DNA from: Struthio camelus
Lineage: Eukaryota; Chordata; Aves; Struthioniformes; Struthionidae
Direction: 5' to 3'
DNA: 64,000 bases
Assembly: GCF_040807025.1 (NCBI RefSeq)
Contig: NC_090945.1
Location: 78,840,088 to 78,904,087, forward strand
Within the stretch, counting starts at the first letter, position 1; every line of letters begins with the position of its first letter. The position numbers and the translations under genes were made by a program. This document shows, piece after piece, positions 12,201 to 25,749 of this stretch. The notes under the pieces were generated by a model. It was not told the DNA's origin, made no database searches, and saw only the letters and a list, made by a program, of their open reading frames with translations.

Positions 12201-15200
12201 AGAAAGAACCTGAAAGCATGGGAGGCGGCCAACAGGAGCATGGGCAGAGCAGCTGTAATAGCTGAGGTGTGTTGGGAGCCTGTATACCTGGAAGGCAGAT
12301 ACTTCGCTAAAAAGGTTCAGGCAGAGATGGGTGGTGAAAACAGGATTTTGTTTAAGACAGGGAAATGGTGAAGAACAAGGACAAAAAGGTGTAATGGGAT
12401 GAACCCAGGAAGTGAGAATTCTTGTTTCATAGAAAGGTTGTGATTTTTTCCAGTTTGTGGAACGATCAGTTTGGTGGTGTGACACTCATTCTAGATCTAT
12501 GTTTGAACTTTTCCAGGCTTAGCAAGGTAGAAAATGATTTGGAGCCTTTTCCTGGATGGGGATCTCTTTACTATTCCATGCATCTCTGCACAGAACATGA
12601 ATTGCAATGGATGCTGCAGTCTGTGAAAGTACAGCTGTTGCTTTTACAAGGAGTAAGAGCTGGGCCTCTCTGTAGAACTAAAGTAGCCACTTACGCTTTA
12701 TGCCCTCCTCCCTTGTTTTTTCAGTGAAGACGCATTGTAGTGCTGATACACAAACACCTGCAGCTTGGATCAGCCATGGAAAAAGCATAGCACGTTATAA
12801 ACAGAACATTTTATTACTCTGAGTACCAAGACTTTTTAAATCACCCCCTCATTATATTTTGCAGTTGCAATCCACTGAAGCACAATAAGCTGCTATAGTT
12901 AACGTCTACTATATCGTGCGGTGATCACTTAGGATTTGTAACTTCAGTTTGTCCTTGGACTCTAAATCAGAACGTGAGTGAAATGCATTGAATGATCCCA
13001 TTAATATAAATAGCACTAAAGTTAAAGCAGGGTTCTGTGAAAGGACTTTTGATAGACTGGCTACTGTCGCCCTGGAGTCAGCAGGTGGCATTATAGAACA
13101 ATCAGAAATCACCAAACCTTTGCTGTTTCCCACTTAAAGCCTCAGACCTGAGCCTACAGGAGAATGAGCATGAAACCCGCCGGTTCAAAACACATGAAAA
13201 CACACAATGAGCAGTTGCCAATTAGGGCCATGGCTATTGTCTGCTAAAGGTCAAGTGTTGGCCTTGCTGAAATCTTTCAGTACTGGCTCCAGTGAGATTG
13301 GAATTTAATATATTTTATAAAGCTTGAATGCTTACTTGGCTCTGCACAGGGCACAGCCAGCCTTTCCTTTCCCCTTCCCCCATGTTCCCCAGGCCGTCAG
13401 TACATGCTGGGAAACCTCGAGGAGGGAGTAACCTGGCGTTCTGACTTTTTAATCTGTTACCACCTCCCTCCCTGTGGGTATTGTGGAAGGAGCGAGTTGT
13501 TGGCAGGGAGGTAGAAAAGGAGGTGGTTTGGCACCGTGGGCAAGGGGAAGGTGTTTGGTTTGTTTTACTGTCTCCCAAGAGATTTTCTTTACAACTCTGG
13601 TGGTACATGTTTTTACAGCTTACTACTTTTAGTATCTGTCACTTGAAAAGAATAGATGGTCTAGATACAGGGGAAAAAACACATGGGCAAGCTGCAGCAT
13701 GTAGCCCCACAAAAAGCAAACTTTCCCATGAAATACCCTAGCGATAGAGATGTTTCAGGGTGCCGAACAAATTGTAGGTTAGGGAAAACTGAAGGCCTTC
13801 TGGCTAGCTTCTGGATCCAGAGGCAACAGATGAGAGCATTCTCCAAGCGTCTAGGGTCTGCTGCCAGATGAGCCATCAGTCTAATGACCATGCCAAGGCA
13901 CTGCACTTTCCAGCAGCCGCAGCTGTCATTGCTGCTGCACAGACAGAGCATTGCCCACGGGGGCTCTCGGTGACGCGAGGGTTTTGACCCGCACAGAGCA
14001 GTCACAGAAGATGAATCCCCTCCCTCCATTCCCTCTATCAGATGAGCTACTGATGTTGGTGCTTTTGCCCCTCCGTTTGGGGCCAGAGTTCATCAGAAGG
14101 GACGGTGAGTCCTGCTTCCTGGGCCACAGTAATTAGGTGACTGTGGCTAACAAGCTGACAAGTTCCACCTCTAAACCCCAGTGCAAGAGCTGAGCTTTGT
14201 CTCTGCCAGTGGCAGAACTAGGATAAGATCAGGGTGGTCCTGGAGAGGACCTCGTCTTCCCTTTAATTACTGGTGACAACAGCCACAAGGCTGGCTTTGG
14301 GCATTGCCCACATATTTACCTAGTCACAAATGTGAGACGGGACTTTGCTGAGATGCTTTGTTATGGACATTGGAACGAAACAGGGCCATGGCCAGGCTTA
14401 CTGGTTAAGCCCGTGGTTTTAACATGCTAATCCCCAAGTTTGAACTACCTGTAGTGTGGGTGTGTGGGTGTGTGTGTGGTCTTGAAAACTTACCAGGCAA
14501 CTTGCAAAAAAAAATTATTTATAATATTTGCCCATTTGTTGCCATGGTGATGGAGTCTGGGACAAAAGAGAGATGTTCCAGTTGCCCCAGGCCTGTGAAC
14601 AAACAGAATCAGAGCGATTCGGTTAGACTGTGCTGTTAATTGTAACCAGAGAACACAGTAGTCAGCCACCACGACTTGACTGCAAAGTGTTCTTAAAACC
14701 CCCTTTTATGTCTTGCCCCAGCAAAATGACATCCTCTAAAAGCCGGATGACAAAGAACACTGACAGCTGGACTTTCATTGTGCCAGACTAGACTTGGCCC
14801 ATAAATTAAGCAAACTGAAAATCTAGTCCTGCTCCCTCAAGGTATTCGTTTTCTCAACTTTATCGATAACCTGGCCTCAGCAGATCTTAAACGAAACGTT
14901 ATCTCGGCGCTGCCAGGACTTGTAGGGAAGCTGGAGGGGGAAGGCAGCGCTGCTGACTCCCACAGATAACAGGTGGAATGCAACAGTCGCCGCTTTTGTC
15001 TTCTGTAACCTTTAGTTAAAGCTCTCAACTGCTGCCTGACTCTTTGCAGTCCCAGACTACAGGCTTTGCTAGAGCAGTGCAGCTTCTTGCCCGCCCAGAC
15101 AAGTGCACGCACAAGAACTCTTAAGTCATTGCCTAAGTTCCAAGTTCTGACATCATTGAAAAAAATGCGTACAAAATCCTATAAAAACCCTTCCCCCATC

Positions 15201-15401
15201 CATGTGGGGCACATAAGGATGCACACTGCTGCTTCCTTGGTGCTGAATATGGGCTCAGAAATTAATTGTAATTGTTGGTTCTCATTCTGTACATGCACAA
15301 CATTTGGCATGAAAAGCGTCTGCATCTTCTGTAAATCCCTCTTCAATTATGTGGAAGTGATGGGTTTAATTTCAACTATAGCTGCTCCTAGCTAGCTAGC
15401 T
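9263..15401. other. Intergenic sequence, no gene seen
   Basis: I see a polypurine stretch at about 9852-9880, an A run at 10258-10273 and a GT-rich patch near 14455-14478. The short open frames (up to 129 codons near 10878-11267) have no recognisable similarity. Confidence 0.65.
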
Positions 15402-15449
15402 TAAAAATAAAATAAAATAAAATAAAATAAAATAAAATAAAATAAAAAA
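15402..15449 (+). repeat. (TAAAA)n microsatellite
   Basis: About nine uninterrupted units of a five-base AAAAT/TAAAA repeat follow a GCTA-repeated segment (GCTAGCTAGC at 15390-15400). Length polymorphism is likely. Confidence 0.9.
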
Positions 15450-17954
15450 TAGAAGCACCCAAAACAGTCATAATAACTTAGTCCTGTTCATTTTTAATTT
15501 TGCTGCAATACAGACAGAAATTTGAAGCCCACTGTCAGAACGACCAAGTCTGTAAGGTTTCAAGAGGCTCTTAGGTCTATGTCTACGTGGCTGCTCTGAA
15601 GAATATTTTTCCTATCTCAGCCTATCTATTTCTTCTTGTAAGAACCCAAAAGATAACGTAACCTTCAGACGAGGTCCACAATCATGAAAAAACCAGTACA
15701 TTGGTTTCATGACCATAAGGATGCCTAGGCACAGTACTTTTACAATACAGACCTTGATATGTAAAATGGATTTTTCAAGGATCGAAAAGGCAAGGGGTTA
15801 AAAATGTGCCCAAATTAAATGTGGTCTTATTGATGTAGTTTTAAATACACAGCTTGTCAATATAAAGAAAACAGGAGCCAGCTTAAAGTAGTCAGAGATG
15901 TAAAAATATTTACCAGATAAGGCTCTGACAGGGCAGAACATAGTCTTTCCTAACACAGGATTGACTCGTCTTGCCTTGTTCTTTCTTACATTAATTTGAT
16001 CTGTGATCTCAGTTCCTGTTAGAAATAACTCTAAATAGTGATGATCTTCTAGGCCATTAACCAGACATACAACTAAGCAAAACCCCTGCCACTAGCAGTC
16101 TACCTGAAAAAAAGGCATACATGAGAGTAATGCTTAATAATAGTATTTTTTCAGGGAAGAAGGCACAAATCAGCCTGCTGGAAACATGGTTCTCAACAGG
16201 CCTTTCAGAATCATGGCCCAAGCATCTACAGCCATGGTTACATTGCATTTTCACATGTGTTCAGTTCACCTTTATAAATAATTTGGCGTCCTTTCCACCA
16301 GCATGAATAACGGATATTCCAGAAATAGACCTTCTAACAGGGTGTCATCATGAGTTTAGTTTTCACATTAGCCTCAATCAATGCAGAGTCTGAAGTCCCG
16401 ATCCTGCTGCTGGGACCATTGCTAGTGCTGGTGAAAGGCTGCGTTCTCACATGCAGATGCCCTGGAAATCCTTCCTGGAAAAGAGCAGGCTGAGCCCTGG
16501 CTGATGGTCTTGATATAAAATTGCAAAGCATGTCTTTTAATTCATAAAGTCTTCCACTAAGCTGACCTATAAATAAAGCCCGCATAGATACTGCAGTATT
16601 CTTCACTGAGGAAGGAACATGAGAAAAGAGCCCACAATTTTATTTTAAGATTTTCTAGTTTAGTAATTTTGTACAGCATGTAGGTATTGTGATAGGCAAT
16701 GTATAAAGCTGTAAGATATGTGGAACACTCAGGTTAGAGACCGAAATTTTCTGTATTAGGAATCCATTATTTATCGGCTTTCGAGAAAGCATTATTTAAT
16801 CCCATTCACAGTCCTGAGTAATTAAAAGTTGAAGGTAAAGCTATCACTGGAAAAAAATGATGCCGAGCAGGAGATCTGCTTCAAATATATTCCTAAGTAG
16901 TGCTAGAGAGCTTTTATGAAAAACAGACCGTAGGATTTCCTATTGTTTTATTTTTGTCCTGTTTTAGAGACTGAAAACTGATGTCATAATAGGGGAAAAC
17001 TTGTCATTGACACACATTAAAATCTGAACACAAAGAGAAGACCTTTAATTACAGTTATATGGATGCATATATCCGTAATTCAATAAGGGGAGAAAATGCT
17101 GAATTAAAGACATTTTTAGAGTTACTTATATGCATGTCTCAGAAATTCTACCTCTGTTCAGAGAGGCACATACTGAACTGCAATCAAATTACTATGTCCA
17201 GCTCTGCAATTTCAATCATTCATCCCATTTATAGGGGTCTTTTTGTCTTGAATTAGGCAAAATGTGAGCCCAACAGGAAATTAAGCGACCAAGCAAAATC
17301 AGGAAATTCACTCAAGTGGCTTAGCCAGTGGAATGCCACTGCTATCTGCAAACTAAAACTCCAAAGAGAAGAGGTTGAACTGCAGTCAGATTTATTTTCA
17401 AAGTGGCTAATGTGTTTTTAATTTGTACAAGGTTGGTAACCAGGAAAAAAAGAGACAGGCAGAGCCTTACATTGCTGTTCTGAAGTTTGCTTTTAATTTT
17501 TTTCACATAAGGCCTTAGCATACAGACATATATCATATAAACACACATGTATATATAACGAGTTTAAAAATGCGCTGCTTGTAAAAAAAAATTAAAACAG
17601 CTATGTTAATGACAAACTTTGGGATACTTTTCTTGTCATAAATCAAATATCTGTGGGCTTTAGGACATTCAAAACGAACTGAAACAGGAAACATACACTC
17701 AAAAATTGCAGTTGTTCCTCCTCAAAGAACATATATGATGATAGCTCTCTTGGGGGAAGGAAAATTCCTTCAGCTGTTTACAGTGGCCTCTCTCCATTTG
17801 GGATCTGCAGTTCCGTATGTATGACATTTTAACTGATTTTTTTTTGGACAAGTGAAAAATCCTTGGTTTACAGACCCCCCTCCCCCCCCCAAAAAAAGCC
17901 ATTTCTTGCATGTATTTTACAATTATTATTTTTACATCTACTTAAAGTAGCTAG
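15450..17954. other. Intergenic sequence, no gene seen
   Basis: This is AT-rich non-coding sequence. A C run lies near 17875-17890. Nothing else can be supported. Confidence 0.65.
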
Positions 17955-18350
17955 GAAGTCTAGTGATGGTCTAGGACCCTGTTATGCTAGGCACTGTACC
18001 AACACAGAATAAGAATACGCTCCTTGCCTGAAGAATTGCCAAAATAAGGATGAGATGAGAAGAGAGAAATGGGCAGCGATGAGGGAAAAGAGAGCATCTG
18101 TGCATTGCTCAGCATGGTTAGCAGTGGCTCGAGCACACTAGTTGCAGGCTTTGTCAAGCTTCTGTAGATCTCAAGAGCTTGTGAGGAGAAATGAGAGGAG
18201 ATAACCGTATAGCCTTGCAGGTATTTCTAGGGAGTTTCTCCGAAACCTGAAGACTGGCACAGGAGAAAGCCAAGAGGTCTGCATCGAGAGTTTAATAAGC
18301 AAGAAACAGAAGTTCAGTGACTGATCTTCGTTACGGATTCTGGTGGCTCT
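17955..18350 (+). repeat. Old amniote interspersed repeat, first part
   Basis: The stretch CTGTTATGCTAGGCACTGTA then CCAACACAGAATAAGAA, CTTGCCTGAAGA, and further AGCATGGTTAGCAGTGGCTC then GAGCACACTAG...TTTGTCAAGCTTCTGTAGAT, and GGAGAAAGCCAAGAGGTCTG follows in order a long repeat I know from turtle, crocodile and bird genomes (GTGCTAGGCGCTGTACAAACACA..., CCTGCCCCAAAGAGCTTA...). I cannot name its family with confidence. Confidence 0.55.
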
Positions 18351-19604
18351 CAGTTTGTTAGATACATTCCAGTTTGAAATCAAGATGTATTTTTTCAGTT
18401 GTAAATATGCAATGCTGCTTAATGAGCAACGCACTGCACTTGCCATTTATTTAAAATAAATCATGAAAAGCTTCTTTAGCTTCAAGAGGAAACTGGAGCC
18501 TCCATGTGTGCTAGGTTTAGGCTGGAGGGTCTCACCGGCTCTTGCTGAACCTGATATCTGTATCAGAGTCTTCCTGCGCAGTCCTTTTTAGGAGTAAGAC
18601 TTTGTGCATGGCCTTCACCACGCTTGTAACACTACTGGTTCAGTGTTAAGGTAATGGCTAGAATCAAATCTAACGTCTCAAAGTTGAAGGAGAAATTATC
18701 TCTCCTTCACTTTCCTTTTCCCAACACAGTTATCAACTCATCTACTCTGTGTCTGTACACGCCTGTCTGTCCTCGCTGTAACGTATTTTAAACCAATTGG
18801 ACAACTTTAGCTGAATTTGGAAGGATTAGAGGCCTCAAACATGATTAAAGTCATACACAATTTATGGAAGTAGCCGACCGGATAGAAGAGACCTCGGAAG
18901 TGCTTCCACAGAAGGCAAAGCTACTTGATCAGCTCCCATAGTATTAGACACCAGAGAACACAGAAGAAAAATTGAGGCCTTGCACCTATCCCAGCTGCAG
19001 AAAAAGCTTCGGTCAGGACTTGCACCTTCGTCAGTCAGCCTTGAAACACATCCAAAAGACACCAGGTTTCATTAAAACAGATTTCTTTAATTTGTTCACT
19101 CAAACATTACCTTTTCCCTTCAGAGGCACTGTGGACTGCTCATAGTTTCAAATACAGAATAGTTTAAGCAAGTGCTTTGAAGTGATGAGGAAACCCCTCT
19201 TTCTACAAGACTGATGGATGTATCTTGCTCCCTGCCACAGGGTTGATGGGGGTCAGAAAGAAATTTCCCTCCCAGTCAAGAGAACTGGGACATGAAAGTG
19301 CATTTGTCTTTTTTTTTTTATCCCCTTCCTCTACAGCCAAAGGCCTGGTTGACCTCCTGAATCATCTGGGCCATCGTAAAAGCCTCAGGCAATGGTGATC
19401 ACTCTTGTTTTCTCTTTGTAGAGCATAGGTTAGCCTCTTCAGAACTAAAACACTTTAGTTGAATTGAAACCTGTGGGCTTAATATATAGGCATCATTGCT
19501 AAATGTAAACGCCTGCAGTGAGTAAAGGTCAGACTAGGTGATCTTATGGTGCAGTTCCACAGCATCTGGGGGGCTGCAGAGGCAGAAGCTGCCTTTGCTT
19601 TAGT
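18351..19604. other. Sequence between two parts of an old repeat
   Basis: No gene or clear transposon end is visible. The segment separates the two parts of the old repeat at 17955-18350 and 19605-19745, so it may be a further, more decayed part of that element or a later insertion. Confidence 0.5.
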
Positions 19605-19745
19605 GAAAGGTACAGATGGAATAGGCCACGAAGGACTTTGAACAGAAAGACACGGAGCATGCGTTTGTGGCTGAAGGACATGGCTACAACAACTATTGCA
19701 ACAGCATACTGAATAGATATGAGTGAGATAAGATTATATTAGTCA
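19605..19745 (+). repeat. Old amniote interspersed repeat, second part
   Basis: GGCCACGAAGGACTTTGAAC and, near 19698, GCAACAGCATACTGAATAGA followed by TATGAGTGAGATAAGATTA match later sections of the same long repeat seen at 17955-18350, in the same orientation and order. About 1.25 kb separates the two parts. The family name is uncertain. Confidence 0.5.
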
Positions 19746-22700
19746 AGGAGAAAAGGGAAAGAAAAATAAAAGTTCTATTTAAGTCACTCTGGGCTTGATC
19801 TGTCATTTACGTATCTGGAATGGGATTTCAGAGAGACAGGCTACAATTTTAGTTTGAGCAGAGGAGGCAGGTCTGGGAGTATGAGTAGAAACATGGCATT
19901 TGAATTTCCATCTGCAGGGGAAATTATCTAGAAATATAACACGTAAGAGAAAAACCTTCAATACGAGAATATACCTGATGATTAGCATGCACAAACTTAT
20001 GTTAAGAATTCATGTCTAAAATCTTGGGTATATACCACTCTGCCTGGTTGAAATGTACCATGAAAATTTGGCCCTAAATTTGGATGTGATCGTTAAAATA
20101 GTTCCTCCTTTATCTAACCACACTAAATTTAGGAATGAGATGACATGAAATAAGCAGATTACTGGTTTGCAACATTTGTTCACAAAACCACTTTATTTCC
20201 CAGGGACATTCAATGTTTCAAAAAACTTTGTTTCCTATAAGCTGGTAAAAGGTATTAAGGCCTGACACAATGCCTCTGCCCACTGCACATCTTGTGTACC
20301 ACTTCTTATCAGATTTTGAGGTAGAACAAAAGAAAATCATATCTGTGAAGGTATAAACAATTCTTACACTAGGAAAGTGCTTTACTTATCCAGGATTGTT
20401 TCCACTGGACTATAAATAAAAGCTAGTTTGTTTCTTGCTCCCTCAAATTTCTGGATAGGTGATGACAGAAAAAGTACCAGAACAGTGATAACTACTATCT
20501 CCTTAAAAAAAAAATCGTAAAAAATGAGCAGCAGCTGAAATGGCTCATATGGAAATACTATATTAAGCATGGTGAAACGTATCAAGTGAGATATGTTGTG
20601 CACAGTATATTTTAAGTACCAGTGCTTGTTAATCTAATTTATTTGTTGTGATCCGTGTTTCCTGCGTCTTCGTTTGGAAACCACTAGAGAAGTTTGTAAG
20701 ATTTGTGCAAGCCCTGTCCTGACAGAAAACATGGGAACCTGAGAACTCAAGTAGCCCTCATGGCTGCACCTGGATGCAGCTGTCCCAGGCTCTTTTCAGG
20801 GAAAGCCGAGTTGGGGAAGAGCTAGGGGCTGAAAAAAGGCTCCGTTTGGAGGTGAATAAGCCATTATGTAAAGCAGGCAACTGTAGGGAAGGTCTAGGGA
20901 GGAAGTCCTATGTACTGATGTTGTGCAAAAAGAACAAGGCACTTGGCGATGTATGTAGGAGGGACTAGAAACTTGAGTAGGCAGAAGATGCTTTGGCTGA
21001 ACTCTTAGCAATTTAGAGTTCTCATGAGTGGGGCTGTTCCTAGGGAATTGCAGTGAAAAGCAGAATAATGCTGTATCGGCTCAGTACTTGGAGCTCGATT
21101 TGCCCTTTAACAAATTTTGTGGCTAATTCATACCCTGAAAATGAAGTATATCCTGGCCAGATGGCTCCTTTTAAGAAGCAGGCAACTGTGTAGCTGGAGT
21201 AGCAGGCAATGGAGGTGAACCGCTGGGTGCAGGAAAAGGCAGCAGCCAACAAGGGGCACAGGACGGAGTCACCCTTCCATGAAATTCAATAAAACCTGAT
21301 CTGGTTGTGATTAACTCAACTTTTTCAACATCCTTTTAAGAGTTCACAAGGAACGTAATGTCCAGCCAACTTGTAGCGGTATATGAGAGACTCCTGACTC
21401 TAATATCCCAAGATGTTGACCCTCTGTTCCAGATTTAGATGCTGAACACTGCTTTGCTTCTCAATTCCAGGCTATTTATTTAGCATTCTTACTGCTTGAT
21501 CTTACTTGTTACAAACCCTTGAACGTAAGTTAAGGAAAAGCACCTCATAAAGAAAACAAATCGGCTTGAGCAGTCAGAGCAAGAGGTTAGTATTAAAACC
21601 ACCAACTGATAAACATAGTTAGTGGCAGAACTTCCTCTTATGCCCAGAACCTGCATGCTCAGCTGTGAAACTGCTGCACAGAGAGAATGCAGAAGTATAA
21701 AAAGCATCTTTGATGAGGCTCACTATGCTCAAACATCTGCTGAAAACATGCAGGATATCATAGGACCCCTCAACACATAAACTGCGTCTCTTGTACCTGC
21801 TCTACATCGGACTCCAAAGTCAGCTCAGTTTCTTTTTCCTCACTCAGTAGCGTGGAGACCCCATGGGTCGGGAGATGGAAGCCAGATTGCCTGCTCGCTT
21901 CCTAGGGGGACTGCTAATTGACCCTGAGGTAAACAGGATCAGCAAAGGCTTTGTTTGTTCTGGAATCTTTCTGACAGGCCTTCAAAAATTTAACTTGTCT
22001 TCTGAAGCAGAGGCCCTATTTCCATTGTACGTATTTCATGGTGAAACAGATGAATGACTAATAATGATTGCGACACAAAGAGAAATACCATGATTTGGAA
22101 TAAATTCCCCTGAGACTTGCTATCAACATCTTCACCCATTTACCTGTGTTGCTTCTATAAGTCATTAGAAATGACCATCGTAGGTAGCAAATGTAGGTAG
22201 CAAACTTTTGGCTTAGTAATATTAGCTAAGTAAAAGAGTAAAGAATGATTAGTATGCGAAGTAAAATATTTTTCTGATCAATTTGAAATAGCGTATTGGA
22301 AATGCCCATCTGAATTTATGAGCAACTGTGCATTTTAGAATGTCTGAACGATCTTTGCATTTTAATTTTTTAAAGCAATAACTAGATCATATAGCTGTTG
22401 GGTTCCTTATCTGCAAATAATAATTTAAAAAGTACTGAGCTGCATAGTCTCCTCTTTTCCTTTCTGGATCTTAGGTGGTAATTTACCCAGACTGGCAGCA
22501 GCTTAGTACCACACACATGGTGTTAAGGTTTATCTGTCGTTTTTGCAAAGCCAACATGTAATTCATGCCCATCTCCCATGTTCTCACTACAGAGAGAAAA
22601 ACATTTCCTTTGCTTCCTGAATGACTGGAGCTAGGAGCTACGCATTTTGAGACGGGATGTAAGAGGAACTGCTGTTTCTATATGGAAAATAGGGATGAAG

Positions 22701-25199
22701 TTGGACCAAACTGATCCTATCATCCTGTATATGTAGTGGAGATACGCACATGCTTACTCCAGTACTTTGGGTACATAAAATAACCCATAAATTGTATCTT
22801 AGAGCCATCATGCCACACATGAGTTCCCATAGGTGAAAACCTCCTGAAGGTAATTCTGATTGTCTCATTGCACCTATTTCTGTCTGTGCTTTATTGTGAA
22901 GACAGCTTTGCGTTACTATCTCTTTAGGTTTTTTTTTTTTTTTTTCATTTAGAAACCTGTCTACATTCACGTCTCACTGTTTTGTTGGAAACAGATGGCT
23001 CTTCCTGGAGACACACAGCTGAGTGAACAGACATCGACCACTTTAACATGTGATAGCATGTTTGTAATTAGATATTTAAAGTGCTAGAGAATTACTGCTG
23101 AACCTTGTCATGGGGGAAATTTGGGTCTGTTTCCCAAGATCTGAATTATAAACTGGATCCCTGCCAGAGTTTTACTCTTGGGTATAAAATAAGAGAAGAC
23201 TATGGTTGAGTACGGAATGCTATTTATTAAAGCTGCCACCTGCCCTGTCTCAGATATGATTGTTTACTCCTATGTCCCTAGCTTTTGTGGACCCTTGTGG
23301 TTGCACGTGGCTTGCCCCTGTGATAAACAGTGGGAAGTAATCAGTTGATCAGAGGAGGTACTACCTCTGCAACATCACTAGTTAAGTGGGCTTAGTTCCC
23401 CACCTATTTTAGGGCTACAGATGGCTGAAAGCAGCTCCACCTCATGAGATCAGAGTATCAGCCATTGAGGCAATGGAAAAAGGCTGATAAAGCTGGAGAA
23501 AAGAATGGAAGGTGATAAAAGAAGATGAGGGGAGAAAGATCTGAGCGCTACAGAAGAGGAGAAAGAAGACTTGAGAGTTATCTAATCCATCAGGTAATTT
23601 AATTACTGCAAAGTTTTTACTTTAGCTGTAGTATCCAGACTGTGGAACTTGAGAGCAGGAGCACAGATTGCTGGGGGAGTGAGGCTGTAGTCCTTTTCAC
23701 ATGCCTCCTCCATTGCTGCCGCAATGGCTGTGAAGTAAACAGCTGCAATCGAGAAGCAGTTTTAGAACCATGAAGTTCCCTCTGGTTTTACCTCACTTGC
23801 AGCAGAAATAGTGCAAGAGGTTGGAAGAAAGTATTGTGGCTTCACTGCAACATTAATATTTCAACACTATGAAAATGGTTTGGAAAAGTTGAAGTTGTAG
23901 GTAAGGGCAAATCTAATTTTTGCATTAAAATATCTCACCTTAGTCTGTTAAACTCCAGTGGGTAGAATACTTAGATACAGTGGTTGTGAAAGATAAAATT
24001 ACACTATGATTTTTTTTTTTTTTTTTGGTTTTTACTAAACGGTTAATTCTAAGTTTGGATAAGGATTTAGCAATAAAATGCTTCAGGGATAAATTGTTTT
24101 CAGTGGGGAATTCTGTGTTCAAAACTGATTACAGGATGGAGCCAAATCCCTGCCAAAGATGTGGATAGGATCATGAAAGCAGATGAACTACAATTTCCCA
24201 TGTACTAGAATTCACAATAAAGCCAGAAGCAAAATGAGCACAACTAGAAAGTATTTCAAGGGCCAGGACTGAACTATGGGAGAGAGCGGTGTACTTTTGT
24301 CTGTGGTCTTTCAATCACTTCCAAGATCTTTCTAAAGAAAGGTAAGTGTTGCTCTTCAGAGAACTAGTCTGCTAATTTAAATATTCATTGTACAATTTCA
24401 GAAAGGTACCTTGAAAAACTATTTGAAAAGATTTCAGCCTAAGGTTTATACAAATAAAATAAATATGCAAATGGCTTCAAGAAACCAGGTACTTCAGGGT
24501 TTGCGTAAGATGAAAAGGATGGGATGAGAGTGGTGAAGAACAAGCAGCAAAACCTAGTAAGGTTGATACGATGTTCGAAATACAATTAGTTCTAAATTAT
24601 CAGCCTCCTAATGAAACTAGTTAAAATTTAAAGCCTGGAAAATACGCAAGCACAAGTAAGGATGTCCCAGGAACAGAGTTATGATTTAGACTCTGCATGG
24701 CAACGTTATCTTAGAGGCTGAATGCAGCACCATTTTGTAATTCATCAGAAACTTACAGGATGGGGACATAAAGTCAACCAAAAAACTTCTGGGTAAAAGG
24801 AAAGGTGAGGGAGTGAAACACAGCCCTCTGTTAACTCCATGTGCAAACACTAAAGAACAGGTTGCAGAAGGCTGAAATAGCAGATGCTTGTTAAAGGGAT
24901 GCAAAGAGCTTGTTAACAGTTACCATTAACAAAAAATACCTGCACCGCAGTAACGTCAAGCCTGCAGGCAACAGTAAATCAGGGCTGGGTTTCTCATCAC
25001 GGGGATTATGCACCCACATAAAGCAGCCTCTGCCCTGACAAGTGTACAAGGTAATTGCTCCAAACACATCCCACTTCCTCGCTACAGCTGACTCATAACC
25101 GCTTTTGAAAAACTCTCATAGGAGCATTTCTTGCAGAATAAGAAGCAGATGTGTGGTTCTTTTTTTCCCCTGGCCTCCCTTTTGAAAGGAAAGAGAAAA
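19746..25199. other. Intergenic sequence upstream of the CpG island
   Basis: T tracts of 17 bases lie at 22929-22945 and 24010-24026. No exon, RNA gene or well-preserved repeat was recognised up to the CpG island. Confidence 0.65.
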
Positions 25200-25324
25200 T
25201 GGCACCACTTCCGCCTCTCCGTGGGGAGAGGCCGGCCCGGGCCCTGGCCCTGCCGCCGACGAGGCCGCCATGAGCTGACAGGGGCCGCGACCGCTTCCCG
25301 CCCTGCTCCAGCGCTGCCGCCAGC

Positions 25325-25334
25325 GCGCATGCGC
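25325..25334. promoter_or_regulatory. NRF1-type site GCGCATGCGC
   Basis: This perfect palindromic NRF1 core is followed by a near-match half site, CGTGCGCA, at 25351-25358. NRF1 sites are typical of CpG-island promoters. Confidence 0.55.
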
Positions 25335-25421
25335 GGGCCGCCCCACCGGGCGTGCGCAGCAAGGCCGGAGCCGCTCGGTGGAGCCGCGCGGCCTCCTAGC
25401 GGCTCCATCCGGGGGACGCGC

Positions 25422-25429
25422 TGACGTCA
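25422..25429. promoter_or_regulatory. Consensus CRE (CREB/ATF site)
   Basis: This is a perfect palindromic TGACGTCA in the CpG island, about 330 bp upstream of the inferred start. Sites of this form bind CREB/ATF factors; activity here is not shown by sequence alone. Confidence 0.6.
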
Positions 25430-25496
25430 TCGCCCCGGGCAAGGGGCGTAGCTTCCGCGCCCCTCACGGGCCCGTCTCCGCATGCTCCCTAGGTAG

Positions 25497-25707
25497 CCAA
25501 TGAGAGAAGGGAGTAGCCCTGCCGCAATGCCTTGTGGGGGCTGTAGTCCAGTGTGCCCTCCCCGCCCCCCCTCCCCCCCCCGGCATCACAGCTGCGCGTC
25601 CCGGTTGGGAGCGGGCCCACCCCCCGCCCCTTGTGGGCTGGGGCCAACGCTCAGGCCGCCCAATGGTAGCGCGGGTCAAAGGGCAGCGGGCGGGCAGCTC
25701 GGCCAAT
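25497..25707 (+). promoter_or_regulatory. Three CCAAT boxes (NF-Y type)
   Basis: CCAAT occurs at 25497-25501, 25660-25664 and 25703-25707, each followed by G (CCAATG), all in forward orientation. The last two are 43 bp apart. NF-Y commonly binds such sites 60-100 bp upstream of starts in TATA-less promoters. Confidence 0.55.
25526..25550 (-). promoter_or_regulatory. ZNF143/THAP11-like element
   Basis: On the minus strand this reads ACTACAGCCCCCACAAGGCA, close to the known ACTACAATTCCCAGNATGC promoter element. It sits between the first and second CCAAT boxes. The middle of the motif departs from consensus. Confidence 0.5.
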
Positions 25708-25749
25708 GGGAGCGGGCAGATGCCGGGAGGGGGAGGAGCCTGTTGTGTT

